Position numbers and translations under genes: made by a program
The notes under the pieces: generated by a model
What the model was told of the DNA's origin: nothing
The model's database searches: none
The model's input: the letters and a program-made list of their open reading frames with translations, nothing else
Assembly: GCA_001804785.1 (NCBI GenBank)
Contig: MHBG01000018.1
Span: 44,280-108,279, forward strand
Source: Lentisphaerae bacterium GWF2_45_14
GTDB lineage: Bacteria > Verrucomicrobiota > Lentisphaeria > Victivallales > GWF2-45-14
Length of the DNA stretch: 64,000 nt
Direction: 5' to 3'
In this document: piece after piece, positions 8,522 through 16,938 of the stretch
Layout: every line of letters starts with the position of its first letter
Numbering within the stretch: position 1 is the first letter of the stretch

Positions 8522-8838
8522 AAATCTGGAAAGCGATGACCGTCGTTGGCATGTTACCGGTGCTGTCCATTTGCACGGGCTGTTATACTTCGCACAAAAT
8601 CGAAAGCACTCACGAAATAAAACCTATTCACATAACGTTGGATGTGAATGTTAAGATTGATAGAGCCCTTGACGATTTCTTCGATGATCTTGATAAAAAA
8701 AATGTGTCCATGCCGACGCCCGCTCTGCCGATGCCCGCGCCGGTCAAGAAGGTCGATGACCCCATTCCTGGCGAGGCTGCTCCCGATACCAAGCTGCCTG
8801 ATGCGTCTAAAACCGAAAATACAGTAAAATCAAATTGA
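8518..8838 (+). CDS. YnbE-like outer-membrane lipoprotein
   Basis: This 106-residue protein has a signal peptide ending in a lipobox-like ICTGC, then a short motif EIKPIHITLDVNVKIDRAL that matches the core of YnbE (EPITINMNVKIEHE in E. coli). YnbE is the outer-membrane lipoprotein that stacks beta-strands onto YdbH to complete the phospholipid bridge. The C-terminal half, rich in Pro, Ala and Asp, is an extra low-complexity tail that the short E. coli protein lacks. Its start overlaps the YdbH-like stop (ATGA). Order and overlap match the ydbH-ynbE-ydbL operon. Confidence 0.8.
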   Translation: MKIWKAMTVVGMLPVLSICTGCYTSHKIESTHEIKPIHITLDVNVKIDRALDDFFDDLDKKNVSMPTPALPMPAPVKKVDDPIPGEAAPDTKLPDASKTENTVKSN

Positions 8839-8854
8839 AGAGGAGGAACTCAAA

Positions 8855-9241
8855 ATGCGGAACTTTATAACAAAAACAGTATCAACCTTTTTCGGTGTTT
8901 TCTTCATAACTGCCCTTTTCATAAGCAGTGCGGCGGCTGACAGCTCCTCCGAAATCAAGGCAAGAATGGACAAGCGCCTTTCTCAGATTAAAGTCCTTAA
9001 GGTAAAGGGCGTAGTCGGCGAGAACAATAAAGGATTCCTCGAATTTGTAGGAGGCTCCAAGGACGGCGCTGACATAGTCGAAGCCGAAAACTCCGACAGG
9101 GCAAAAATTTACGCGGCGATTGCCAAGAAGCAGGCTACCAGTGCGGAACTCGTCGGAAAACACAGGGCCGCAAAACTTGCCACCCTCGCCGTTCGCGGAG
9201 AGTGGATACAGGACTCTTCCGGCAAATGGATGAAGAAATAA
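8855..9241 (+). CDS. YdbL-like periplasmic protein (DUF1318)
   Basis: This 128-residue protein has a signal peptide ending near SSAAA-DSS. The mature part follows the YdbL pattern: KVKGVVGENNKGFLEFVGG, then IYAAIAKKQATS and a terminal WIQDSSGKWMKK. In E. coli YdbL is a periplasmic chaperone-like partner that controls YdbH-YnbE bridge formation. It has a good AGAGGAGG ribosome site and lies 16 bases after the YnbE-like gene. Confidence in the family is high; that it works the same way here is inferred. Confidence 0.85.
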   Translation: MRNFITKTVSTFFGVFFITALFISSAAADSSSEIKARMDKRLSQIKVLKVKGVVGENNKGFLEFVGGSKDGADIVEAENSDRAKIYAAIAKKQATSAELVGKHRAAKLATLAVRGEWIQDSSGKWMKK

Positions 9242-9257
9242 AGAGGCGGTACCCATA

Positions 9258-9476
9258 ATGTCACTCATAAGCTCAGAACTGAAAAAAATCCTTGTATGTC
9301 CGCTGGACAAGGGTACTCTCGAAGAAAATACAGCGTCAAAATCATTGAGCTGTTCCGTGTGCGGTAAAATGTATCCGGTGAAAGACTCCATCCCGATAAT
9401 GTTGCCGGAGCAGAAAGGCGATTCCAATGCCGGTAACTTAAAAAAATCAGGAGGCCCTAATGGAAGGGGAAGATAA
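9258..9476 (+). CDS. Trm112/UPF0434-like zinc-ribbon protein
   Basis: This 72-residue protein has the Trm112-like pattern LKKILVCPLDKGTLEE ... LSCSVCGKMYPVKDSIPIML. The first metal pair is CPLD (one Cys, one Asp) and the second CSVC. Eukaryotic Trm112 is an activator of methyltransferases; bacterial short forms are of uncertain function. It has an AGAGG site, and its end overlaps the next gene by 17 bases. The last ~15 residues (SGGPNGRGR) are probably non-structural. Confidence 0.8.
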   Translation: MSLISSELKKILVCPLDKGTLEENTASKSLSCSVCGKMYPVKDSIPIMLPEQKGDSNAGNLKKSGGPNGRGR

Positions 9477-10827
9477 GACCGATGCCGCCCCTCAGGAAAA
9501 GAAGGAGAAGAGAACTTCTCTTCTCCGCATTCTGCAAAGACATGAAAAAGTGAAGTTAAAAGGTTTGAGGCAGAGTGCGTCAAACCCGTATATGAACATC
9601 CTCAATCAACATCAGGAGCACAGATTTCGTGTCTTTAAGATAATTTTTGTGGTCTTTATCTTAATGCTCATGGCAGGCGGCTCAAGCTTCCTCTTCCATC
9701 AGTGGAAAATAAAAAAAGAGCGCGAAGATTTTCTCAATACTATCAAAAATAGAATCCTCGAAATAGATGAGAGTATAAGGAATTCACCCACCGTCTACAG
9801 AAAGGATTCCGCCGCGGTCGAAGGAGCGGCTCTCTCTGAAAGGGCTGCGCTGCTCGATATCGGAAACGCACGCGCGTGGGTACAGAAAAATGCCGAATAC
9901 CTCGGAATGCTGGGAAATTATAAACCTTCTATCGAAAGCGGCAAGGCCGAGAGCTTTATAAACGCGTCAGTCCTCGCTGATATGATAAGCATTCCTGCCG
10001 GTCAGTTTTACATGGGAAAGCGCTCCGGCGAGAGCGGGCTTGACAGCGAGCTTCCGCGCCATTCCGTTCTCATATCACGTGAATTCTGGATAGCTAAACA
10101 TGAAATAACAAATGCCCAGTTCCGGCGCTTCTTTCCGTTCCACCGCTCAGGTTCCTGGAACTCATATACACTCGATAAGCAATCACAGCCCGTCGTAAAT
10201 ATAAACTGGCATGTCGCAATGACGTTCTGCAAAATGATAACCGAAAGAGAGAGCGCCGCGGGCCGCCTACCTTCCAGATATGAGTATCGCCTTCCAACAG
10301 AGGCCGAATGGGAATACGCCTGCCGTTCAGGAACGGATTCCGCCTACTACTGGGGACAGGATTTCGGCGCGACAGGAGCTAAATACGCCAACGTTATCGA
10401 TTTGCAATCCATAAGAATGGGAATATTCAAGGTAAGGGCCGAACGGGATATGGCTCCCGACGACGGTTTTAGGGTGAGTGCCCCTGTCGGGTCTTTCCTT
10501 CCCAACGCGTTCGGTCTTTATGACATCTCCGGAAATGTTTCCGAGTGGTGCTACGACTGGTATAATCCGAGGGCCTATAGAGAACTTGCTGAAGTCGATC
10601 CCGTCCAGACTAAACCGATTGAAGCCCAACTGCGAAAGCCGATGCCCTTTGACGCCGGATATTTTTTCATGAATACCCCATGCAAAGTCATCAGAGGCGG
10701 CAATTACGGAAACGTACCGACCAGCGCAAGATGTGCGGCAAGGGATTATTTCGAGCCCAATACAAACGATACCGGAATCGGCTTCCGCATAGTCCTCGCC
10801 CCCATTATCCGCCCCGCGAAAGACTGA
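9460..10827 (+). CDS. Membrane-anchored FGE-fold (SUMF1) protein
   Basis: This 455-residue protein has a charged cytoplasmic N-terminus (1-60), a transmembrane helix (IIFVVFILMLMAGGSSFLF, about 64-84), a linker, then a formylglycine-generating-enzyme-type domain from about residue 170: ISIPAGQFYMGKRSGE, LPTEAEWEYACRSGT, then GNVSEWCYDWYNP and RCAARDY...GIGFRI. The catalytic cysteine pair of true FGE is not seen: the region that should carry it reads GGNYGNVPTSARC, keeping only the later structural Cys. It is therefore more likely a binding or scaffolding member of the fold than a sulfatase activator. AGGAGG lies six bases before the ATG. Confidence 0.85.
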   Translation: MEGEDKTDAAPQEKKEKRTSLLRILQRHEKVKLKGLRQSASNPYMNILNQHQEHRFRVFKIIFVVFILMLMAGGSSFLFHQWKIKKEREDFLNTIKNRILEIDESIRNSPTVYRKDSAAVEGAALSERAALLDIGNARAWVQKNAEYLGMLGNYKPSIESGKAESFINASVLADMISIPAGQFYMGKRSGESGLDSELPRHSVLISREFWIAKHEITNAQFRRFFPFHRSGSWNSYTLDKQSQPVVNINWHVAMTFCKMITERESAAGRLPSRYEYRLPTEAEWEYACRSGTDSAYYWGQDFGATGAKYANVIDLQSIRMGIFKVRAERDMAPDDGFRVSAPVGSFLPNAFGLYDISGNVSEWCYDWYNPRAYRELAEVDPVQTKPIEAQLRKPMPFDAGYFFMNTPCKVIRGGNYGNVPTSARCAARDYFEPNTNDTGIGFRIVLAPIIRPAKD

Positions 10828-10831
10828 CATC

Positions 10832-11638
10832 GTGGACTGCTATGAGATACTCGGAGTCGACCGCACATCTGACTTCCAGTCACTCAAGAAGGCCTACTAC
10901 CGGAAGGTCAAGGAGTGTCATCCGGATCTTTTCAACAATTCGCGGGTCAAGGAAGAGGAGTTCAAGCTTCTCGTTAGTGCCTTTGACATTCTTTCAGACC
11001 CCGAACGAAGAGCGGACTACGACTCGTCCCTCGGGATTGAGCCTGAACTTGAAATAATTGCAGGGCAGGGTGATGCACCTGTCAATATGAATTCGATAAT
11101 GGACAGTCCGGCCGATGATATTCTGGAGGAGCTTGTCGTAGGCAACAATCCGCCATCCGGGACAAGTCTTGCCACATTGCTTTCCGATCTCGAACGAACA
11201 CAGGTATTTATAACTTTCCGCGAAGCGAAGACTCTATATTTTTATAAAAAGTTCAGCGGTTCGGTCGCTCTCTTTCTTACGGCTATAAGCCTTTCGCCGT
11301 CGAATATAATCTACAGAGTTTACCTGGCGAGAGCTTACGCTTCGCTCGGCAGCTATTCGAAGGCCGCTTCTCAATATCAGGCCGCGTTGCGGATCGGAGA
11401 ACACAGGTTTCCACCGCAGCATCTTTTCAATGTGAGAAAAGAACTGGAATCGCTTAATAACAAAAGGCTTCCCTTGTGGAGCCGCTTCCTGTCACTTTTC
11501 AAAGACAAGGAGAGCAACAGTCTTGCTGCCGGGTCCGAGGAAATGATTGGAGAGACCAACCGCGCGATTGCGAAAATAATCAGCGAAAGAAAAAAGAAAA
11601 AAACGTCGGACGATACAAAGAAACTACCGCCCGGGTGA
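10832..11638 (+). CDS. J-domain protein with TPR-like region
   Basis: This 268-residue protein starts at a GTG. The N-terminal J domain (1-70) has YEILGVDRTSD and the essential HPD motif (KECHPDLF), and ends DPERRADYD. A short acidic linker leads to a helical TPR-like section (FREAKTLYFYKKFSGSVALF, then AYASLGSYSKAASQYQAALR, about 128-195). J proteins deliver clients to DnaK; the TPR part probably binds the partner. There is no Gly/Phe or zinc-finger region, so it is not the general DnaJ, which is at 54577. It lies four bases after the FGE-fold gene and closes the operon; its 3' end overlaps the convergent methyltransferase by 15 bases. Confidence 0.85.
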   Translation: MDCYEILGVDRTSDFQSLKKAYYRKVKECHPDLFNNSRVKEEEFKLLVSAFDILSDPERRADYDSSLGIEPELEIIAGQGDAPVNMNSIMDSPADDILEELVVGNNPPSGTSLATLLSDLERTQVFITFREAKTLYFYKKFSGSVALFLTAISLSPSNIIYRVYLARAYASLGSYSKAASQYQAALRIGEHRFPPQHLFNVRKELESLNNKRLPLWSRFLSLFKDKESNSLAAGSEEMIGETNRAIAKIISERKKKKTSDDTKKLPPG

Positions 11639-12268
11639 CCGATATATGGAGCTGAAACCGTTCGAGGTGTGACCGTTCATTGTCCTGAAGATATTTTTTT
11701 CGAAATGAAGTTTTTCAAAATCCGAACATAGTTTGTTGATCCATTCTTCCGTGTGGTGGCGCAGGCCCCCGCCGCCCTCCGCCCTGAACGTCCCGTAAGT
11801 TCCGAATTCGGCATGATGTCTCTCATATCTTTCTATGTTTCGTTCGTCGGTGTTGAGCAGAAAGTCGCAGAGGTAAATTATACCGCCAGGCCTGAGTACC
11901 CGTTTTGCTTCGCTCATCAGTCTCTCCTGTTCTACGTCAGTTATAATACAGGTAAGGACGGCGAGCATGACGAGAGCGTCAAAGGAGTCGCTTTCAAAGG
12001 GAAGGGTTTCATTGTCAATCACTTTCAAAGATGCATTTGGAAAATCGTTTCGGGCGAGTTCGAGCATTTTGGGCGAGATGTCGGTGCCTGAAAGATTCTT
12101 ATATCCTTCAGCGTCAAGTTCGCGCAATATTCTGCCGTAGCCGCAGCCGATATCAAGTATCGTGGAATCCAGCGAAGGAACGAATCTTGAGAATAGCGCT
12201 ACATCGAAGGGAATGGTGAATTCCTTCACCCCTGCGGCCGCGTCCCAGTATTCTTTTGCGGAGCTCAT
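11624..12268 (-). CDS. Class I SAM-dependent methyltransferase
   Basis: This 214-residue protein has the Rossmann SAM motif ILDIGCGYGRILRELD (about 37-52), the acidic GTDIS after strand 2, and LPFESDSFDALVMLAVLTCI before the post-motif VLRPGGIIYLCDF. The Methyltransf_11 family covers many substrates (quinones, lipids, metabolites); nothing here fixes one. Its start overlaps the end of the GDT1-ferritin gene (ATGA), so the two share an operon. Confidence 0.85.
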   Translation of the reverse strand: MSSAKEYWDAAAGVKEFTIPFDVALFSRFVPSLDSTILDIGCGYGRILRELDAEGYKNLSGTDISPKMLELARNDFPNASLKVIDNETLPFESDSFDALVMLAVLTCIITDVEQERLMSEAKRVLRPGGIIYLCDFLLNTDERNIERYERHHAEFGTYGTFRAEGGGGLRHHTEEWINKLCSDFEKLHFEKNIFRTMNGHTSNGFSSIYRSPGR

Positions 12269-13014
12269 GAACTGAAGGCGTTCTTAATAATGTCGGCGTG
12301 TTTTTGTTCTTCGAGTGCGAGTTCCTCGAACGCCTTTTTCACCGACGGGATGAGGGAGTGTTTTGCCGACTCGCGGTAGAAAAGGGCCTGTGCCTCTTCG
12401 TGCCGAATGAACTCATTGAAGATTGATTTATCCGCCTTTTCGAAGGCCGGTATTTCTTCGGGACTTGCGACCGGCACTGTTGCCGCCGCTAATTGCGGCG
12501 ATGATTTACTCAGAGATTCGAGTTTCGCAACATGTCTTTTTTCTTCTTCGATGATGGACGCGATAAGCTTTTTAGCGTTTTCATCGCTTAGCCTAGCCAG
12601 TAACGCGTTATAGTTTTCTATCGCGGCGTGTTCGAAGCCTGAAGCTGCTTTGAAGAGAAGTGATGCGGCGGACCCTGGTGCGGGTGCGTGTCCCTGGACT
12701 TTTTCCGCCTTTGCCTCTGCTGTCTCCGTTTTACTTGAGAGAGCGGTCTTTACTAGCAGTATTCCGAAAACAATAAAGAGCGCGCCAGCGCAAAGCCTTA
12801 TAGCGGAGAGAGGAATCAGGTTCTGTTTGTTCAGTACCGATCCCACAAGAACGGCTACGAATGTGGAAAGAACTAGCGCGACTGACGCTCCTGAAAATAC
12901 CGACCATGTCGATTTTGAGCCAGCTGAAAATGCAAGTGCTGAAAGCTGTGTTTTATCGCCAAGTTCCGCAAGGAATATCATTACGAATGTGCTGAAAAAA
13001 ATCCGCCAGTCCAT
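12265..13014 (-). CDS. GDT1/UPF0016 transporter repeat fused to a rubrerythrin-like ferritin domain
   Basis: This 249-residue protein is a fusion. Residues 1-92 are one GDT1/TMEM165 repeat with the cation motif ELGDKT (17-22) and about three membrane helices. GDT1 proteins export Mn2+ or Ca2+; full-length ones carry two such repeats, so this protein must pair up or be half-sized. Residues 115-249 form a four-helix ferritin-like domain with rubrerythrin-type ligands: E128 or E133, E158xxH161, E206 and E236xxH239, a full set for a di-iron (or Mn) site. A parallel is MbfA, where a ferritin-like domain is joined to a VIT-type transporter. Predicted role: metal-sensing or metal-loading export. AGGAG precedes the ATG. 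Confidence 0.85.
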   Translation of the reverse strand: MDWRIFFSTFVMIFLAELGDKTQLSALAFSAGSKSTWSVFSGASVALVLSTFVAVLVGSVLNKQNLIPLSAIRLCAGALFIVFGILLVKTALSSKTETAEAKAEKVQGHAPAPGSAASLLFKAASGFEHAAIENYNALLARLSDENAKKLIASIIEEEKRHVAKLESLSKSSPQLAAATVPVASPEEIPAFEKADKSIFNEFIRHEEAQALFYRESAKHSLIPSVKKAFEELALEEQKHADIIKNAFSS

Positions 13015-13073
13015 GCCTTATATCTCCTGATTTAAAAAATAGGGAGCCTAACGTACACCATATTATTGGATTT

Positions 13074-13910
13074 TCAAAAGAAGCCGGAGGCCGCGAGCAG
13101 AAAGCCAAAGCAGACGGCTAGTTCCGTCGTTTCGGAGCAGGCGCCCAATACATCGCCTGTCCCCCCGCCAATCTTTGAACTTGAACTCATCTTCCAGTAG
13201 AATACACAAAGCACTGTTATTAAAAGGTTTATGAGGAAAATATTGGCGGGTATAAAATTCAAAAGGAAGACAACGCTCGCGAACGCGATTATTACTGAGT
13301 AAAACGGGACTTTCCCTACGATGTTCATGGCCGTGCCGTTTTCTCTCGGATATTTTCCCATCGCAGCGAGAAATGTTATCGAAAGCCTTCCGAATACCGG
13401 AATAGAAATCATGCAGCCAACTATAGATAATCCATTTAGTCCTATTATGTTGTACATGTTGGCAAGCATGTTGAGGGCCATGAGTTTGCCAGCTATTAGC
13501 AGTACCGCTCCCCCGACGGCGGAAGCTCCGACATGGGGGTCCTTCATAATGGACAACCGCTTTTCTTTGTCCGCAGAAACCACGCTGAATGCATCGCAGC
13601 AGTCGCAGAAGCCGTCCAGATGCAGCATCCTTGTTATCCACTCAAGCGCCGCGACATATATGAAAACGGAAACGTGTATAAATGGAAGATTGAAAAATGA
13701 CTGGGTTGTCAGCGAGATTATAAGTAATGGGAGTGATGCCGCAATTCCTATCAGGTATCCACATAATGGATAGAACGCCAGGCTCAGTTTCCATACATTG
13801 ATGTCGTCTGTCCTAGGATTTCCGGCCGGAAAACGCGTGAGGAAGGACACCGCCAATCTCAGCGCATGAATTGGTATATATACGGCCTTCAGAGGCGTTC
13901 GTTCGCTCAT
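13074..13910 (-). CDS. cobS: Adenosylcobinamide-GDP ribazoletransferase CobS
   Basis: This 278-residue membrane enzyme joins adenosylcobinamide-GDP to alpha-ribazole (or its phosphate) in the last part of cobalamin assembly. Signature segments are LHLDGFCDCCDAF (Asp-rich metal site), KDPHVGASAVGGAVLL, and the C-terminal GGGTGDVLGACSETTEL. Several hydrophobic helices follow each other. I chose the ATG at 13910 (MSERTPLKAVY) with an AGGAG site; upstream in-frame codons would overlap manA without a ribosome site. No other cobalamin genes are in view, so it may serve remodelling of salvaged cobamides. No cobalamin riboswitch is seen nearby. Confidence 0.93.
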   Translation of the reverse strand: MSERTPLKAVYIPIHALRLAVSFLTRFPAGNPRTDDINVWKLSLAFYPLCGYLIGIAASLPLLIISLTTQSFFNLPFIHVSVFIYVAALEWITRMLHLDGFCDCCDAFSVVSADKEKRLSIMKDPHVGASAVGGAVLLIAGKLMALNMLANMYNIIGLNGLSIVGCMISIPVFGRLSITFLAAMGKYPRENGTAMNIVGKVPFYSVIIAFASVVFLLNFIPANIFLINLLITVLCVFYWKMSSSSKIGGGTGDVLGACSETTELAVCFGFLLAASGFF

Positions 13911-13945
13911 TCGATTTTCTCCTGTCAACCTACTGGCGAAGAGTC

Positions 13946-14944
13946 TCAGAGAGTCGTCCTGACAACTGTTGTCTCGCCGCTTACAAGGGTTATCATATAT
14001 CTGCCGAAACAGGCAGGGATAAGGCAGGTGTTTCCCTTTTCGACACGGGCACAAAACTCGCCTCTGCCCACTATGACAGGATTATCTATTGCGGTGATAA
14101 GATGGAAGCTTGAGGTTGATTCGGTGTTGTCCTGCCATTTGTCCACCAGTCTGAGGTCGGAGACCTGAAAGAACGGACATTTGTTTATGATTGGAAACTT
14201 CCGGTTGTGCTCTACATTGTCTGAAACGCCTCTTATTATAGGAGGTGTTCTGTCCATGAAGTCAATGCACTGCATCGCCTTGTCGACGTGAAGCTCTCTG
14301 GACTGCCCGTCCGCGTCAACTCTTCCCCAGTCGCTGACTCTGTAAGTCGTATCGCTGTTCTGTTGTATTTCGAGGAGCAGGTTTCCGGCTCCTATCGCGT
14401 GGACTCTTCCGGCTTTTATAAAAAAGGCGTCGCCTGGTACCGAATCAAAAGTCTGAAGGCATTCTTCGACTTCCGATGAATTCATTGTGCTGATAAAGCG
14501 CATTCTTGTTGCATTAGCTCTGAGTCCAGCCATTATTTTTGCGCCTCTTGATGCGGCTATGATGTACCACATTTCGGTTTTTGGCTCGGCTCCCTCGCCG
14601 AGTTTCTGGCAGGCAGCTTCATCAGGGTGTACTTGAAGAGAAAGTCTTTTTCCCGCATCGATTATTTTTACGAGCAGCGGGAATCTGCCGCCTTTGAAGT
14701 TTCTGCCTACGAGATCTTTCCCATAGGACTCTACAAGCTGCTTTATGTCAATGCCGGCGAGTTCGCCGTTCAGTACTGTACTTTGAGCGTCGTCTCTATC
14801 TGATATTTCCCAAGACTCGCCTATGGGTTCCTTTATTTCGGAAAGCGGTCTTTCCAATACTTCGGACATTACTGTGCCGCCCCACATTCTGCGAACGTAT
14901 ACAGGCTCAAACAGCAAAGGATAAAGTTTATCTTTTTCAATCAT
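13946..14944 (-). CDS. manA: Mannose-6-phosphate isomerase, class I
   Basis: This 332-residue zinc enzyme interconverts mannose-6-phosphate and fructose-6-phosphate. The zinc and substrate motifs are visible: KRLSLQVHPDE (about 98-108), EMWYII, and AGRVHAIGAGNLLLEIQQNS (about 178-197) followed by TYRVSDWGR. The length fits the short bacterial type (YvyI/ManA). It lies upstream of cobS with 35 bases between, in the same direction. Confidence 0.93.
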   Translation of the reverse strand: MIEKDKLYPLLFEPVYVRRMWGGTVMSEVLERPLSEIKEPIGESWEISDRDDAQSTVLNGELAGIDIKQLVESYGKDLVGRNFKGGRFPLLVKIIDAGKRLSLQVHPDEAACQKLGEGAEPKTEMWYIIAASRGAKIMAGLRANATRMRFISTMNSSEVEECLQTFDSVPGDAFFIKAGRVHAIGAGNLLLEIQQNSDTTYRVSDWGRVDADGQSRELHVDKAMQCIDFMDRTPPIIRGVSDNVEHNRKFPIINKCPFFQVSDLRLVDKWQDNTESTSSFHLITAIDNPVIVGRGEFCARVEKGNTCLIPACFGRYMITLVSGETTVVRTTL

Positions 14945-15060
14945 TTTGTAAATTGCCCCGCTATGGTTAAATACCCCAAGAATAAAAGAAAAGGAGACTG
15001 CTTATTAAGCTACATAGTTTCAGTAAAAATTCAATGTCTTTGGGTAACTTAAGTGAATGT

Positions 15061-16938
15061 TCAGGGCTGGTTTGCTGATATGAGCTCATTTTTCGCGAGT
15101 AATTCTTGCTCTATTTTTAGCAGGATATTCTTTTTTCTCTGATCCAATTTGCAGGCTTTGTTTTCTTCGAGGAGCCCTTTTTCGACGGTTTTCAGAAAAC
15201 CGTTTATCGCGGCCTTGTCGAGCGGTTCGGGATTTTTGGCCCATCTTCTGAGAAATATCTGTTCGGGCATTTCTATTTCACCGGCCTTGGGGATGCTTAT
15301 GGGCCGAGCGTGAGTCTCAAACTGATAGCCCTTCAGTGCGACAATCAGTTTTTCGTAATCAGTTTCAAAACTATTAAGCCTCATAAACTTATATTCCATT
15401 ATCTCGGCTGCCTCGGATTCGTCCTGATCGGGGCGGCTGAAGTGGCATTTTCTGTCTGAAAAATGTAGCGAGTGCTTGAAGTTCGTGTCAAGTTCCTCGT
15501 TATAAATCCGCCATTCCCGCAGTTTGCCGTCGGGACATTTGCGCAACTCGCCGCCGAGCATGAGCAAACATACCAGGTCTTCCTCGCGGTGGCGTTTGTC
15601 GGTCACGTTTGAATGCTGTCCGCCGAGTTCCATTGAAACATGCAGACTGTGCGGTTTTATTGCAAGAAATTTTACGACCTCATTGATAATGACCGACATT
15701 CCCCACGGGCAGTCGAAAAGCGGCCTTGAAAGATCACCCACGATTTGGTAGCGGCCGAGCGCGTACTCGAAAAATCCTCTGTGCCGCTTCTGTCCCGGAA
15801 GAATGCTCCGGTGCGAATCAACATGTCCGCCCAGCCGCCAGGTGCGTCTCGGCATGCTGAAATCATTAAACCAGTAAAATCCATCGTAAAGCTTGTCTTC
15901 GCCGGGCTCTGCGCAGACGGCCCGTTTCCCGAGCTGACTGAACTCAAGTTCGGCGCCTATCGGAGTAGGGGTGGAGTACCAGTTTTGCTCCACATAATCT
16001 ATTACTTCAAGTGCCTGCCCACGATCATAGATAAGGTCGGCTATTTCAACGGAGACACGGGCATAGTCCCTGTATCCCATTCCTTCGACAATCGTATCCA
16101 GATTCTTTTCTTTGAATAAGGCATCGATTCTGTCCTTGTTTTTGTTGTAGAGGAGAAAGCCCAACAATATGCCGAGACCGTGCCGATAATATTGTTCGGA
16201 CAGTCTAACCGCGTTGCTGAAGTCCCTTCTGAGCATGCTCACAAGTTGATTGAACACTATATGCTGAGAGACCAGTCGCATATAGTTCCCTGCGTAAGGC
16301 AATAGCTCTTTCGTTTCAAGCAGGTTCCGGAGACTGGGAGGATTGGCCTCCCTGAGGGTCTGCAACATTATATATTTGCAAATATAATTGCCCTCGAAGT
16401 GGGACTGCACAATATTGTCGGCCTCGCAGGCAATGAGCTCACGTACGACGCGTCTGGCGATGTCCGGGCGATTTGTCGGAATGCTGTCGATGATGTCGTC
16501 TATCTTTTTTTCCAGAAACTGCTCGTAGCGGTCTTCAAATTCGGCGTTGTTTCCGAAAGTTTTCTGAAGTGCCGGAACATTTCCAACGTAGGTATCACAT
16601 TCCAGCTTTTCCTCACCAACTCGGACGATTGCTTTTTTTCTAAAGTAGAGGTGGCCTTCGTCTTCGAAGCTGTCTATTCTTTCAAGCTCTTCTTTGGAAA
16701 GTCCGGTAAGCAATCTGCCCGAAGTCTGTGACCCGCTCTTCCCGACAATGAAGAAGAAGGCGTTGTTCGGTGTAACCTTCATGTAATCAGGCAGTACTGC
16801 AGGCACACTGTTTACTTTTCTGTTGATGAGAAGCTTCACATGCTCGTCACGCATCAGCGTCCCGTAAACAAAAAGATCGGTCTTGACATTGTTTTTTCCA
16901 TTTGAAGCGGAAACGGCTGGTGTAATATTTGTATTCAT
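15061..16938 (-). CDS. GGCT/AIG2-like domain protein with a possible GCS/amidoligase-type C-terminal domain
   Basis: This is a 625-residue protein. Residues 20-130 are a gamma-glutamylcyclotransferase/AIG2-type domain: FVYGTLMRDE (YGTL loop) and the likely catalytic Glu in DSFEDEGHLYFR (near 92-94). Residues 145-320 are helical and unrecognised. From about 320 a new domain opens with PIGAELEF (G328, E330, E332), which resembles the GxExEf motif of glutamate-cysteine-ligase or amidoligase folds, followed by conserved-looking WRLGGHVDSHRS and SLHVSMELGGQHSN. GGCT and amidoligase proteins are known to occur together in predicted peptide-modifying systems. The N-terminal call is solid; the ligase call is a hypothesis. 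Its start overlaps the argA-type gene by four bases. Confidence 0.7.
   Translation of the reverse strand: MNTNITPAVSASNGKNNVKTDLFVYGTLMRDEHVKLLINRKVNSVPAVLPDYMKVTPNNAFFFIVGKSGSQTSGRLLTGLSKEELERIDSFEDEGHLYFRKKAIVRVGEEKLECDTYVGNVPALQKTFGNNAEFEDRYEQFLEKKIDDIIDSIPTNRPDIARRVVRELIACEADNIVQSHFEGNYICKYIMLQTLREANPPSLRNLLETKELLPYAGNYMRLVSQHIVFNQLVSMLRRDFSNAVRLSEQYYRHGLGILLGFLLYNKNKDRIDALFKEKNLDTIVEGMGYRDYARVSVEIADLIYDRGQALEVIDYVEQNWYSTPTPIGAELEFSQLGKRAVCAEPGEDKLYDGFYWFNDFSMPRRTWRLGGHVDSHRSILPGQKRHRGFFEYALGRYQIVGDLSRPLFDCPWGMSVIINEVVKFLAIKPHSLHVSMELGGQHSNVTDKRHREEDLVCLLMLGGELRKCPDGKLREWRIYNEELDTNFKHSLHFSDRKCHFSRPDQDESEAAEIMEYKFMRLNSFETDYEKLIVALKGYQFETHARPISIPKAGEIEMPEQIFLRRWAKNPEPLDKAAINGFLKTVEKGLLEENKACKLDQRKKNILLKIEQELLAKNELISANQP

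Noticed and set aside
14945..15060. Possible cobalamin riboswitch near cobS
   Set aside because: The region is too short and lacks the B12-box pattern; it precedes manA, not cobS.
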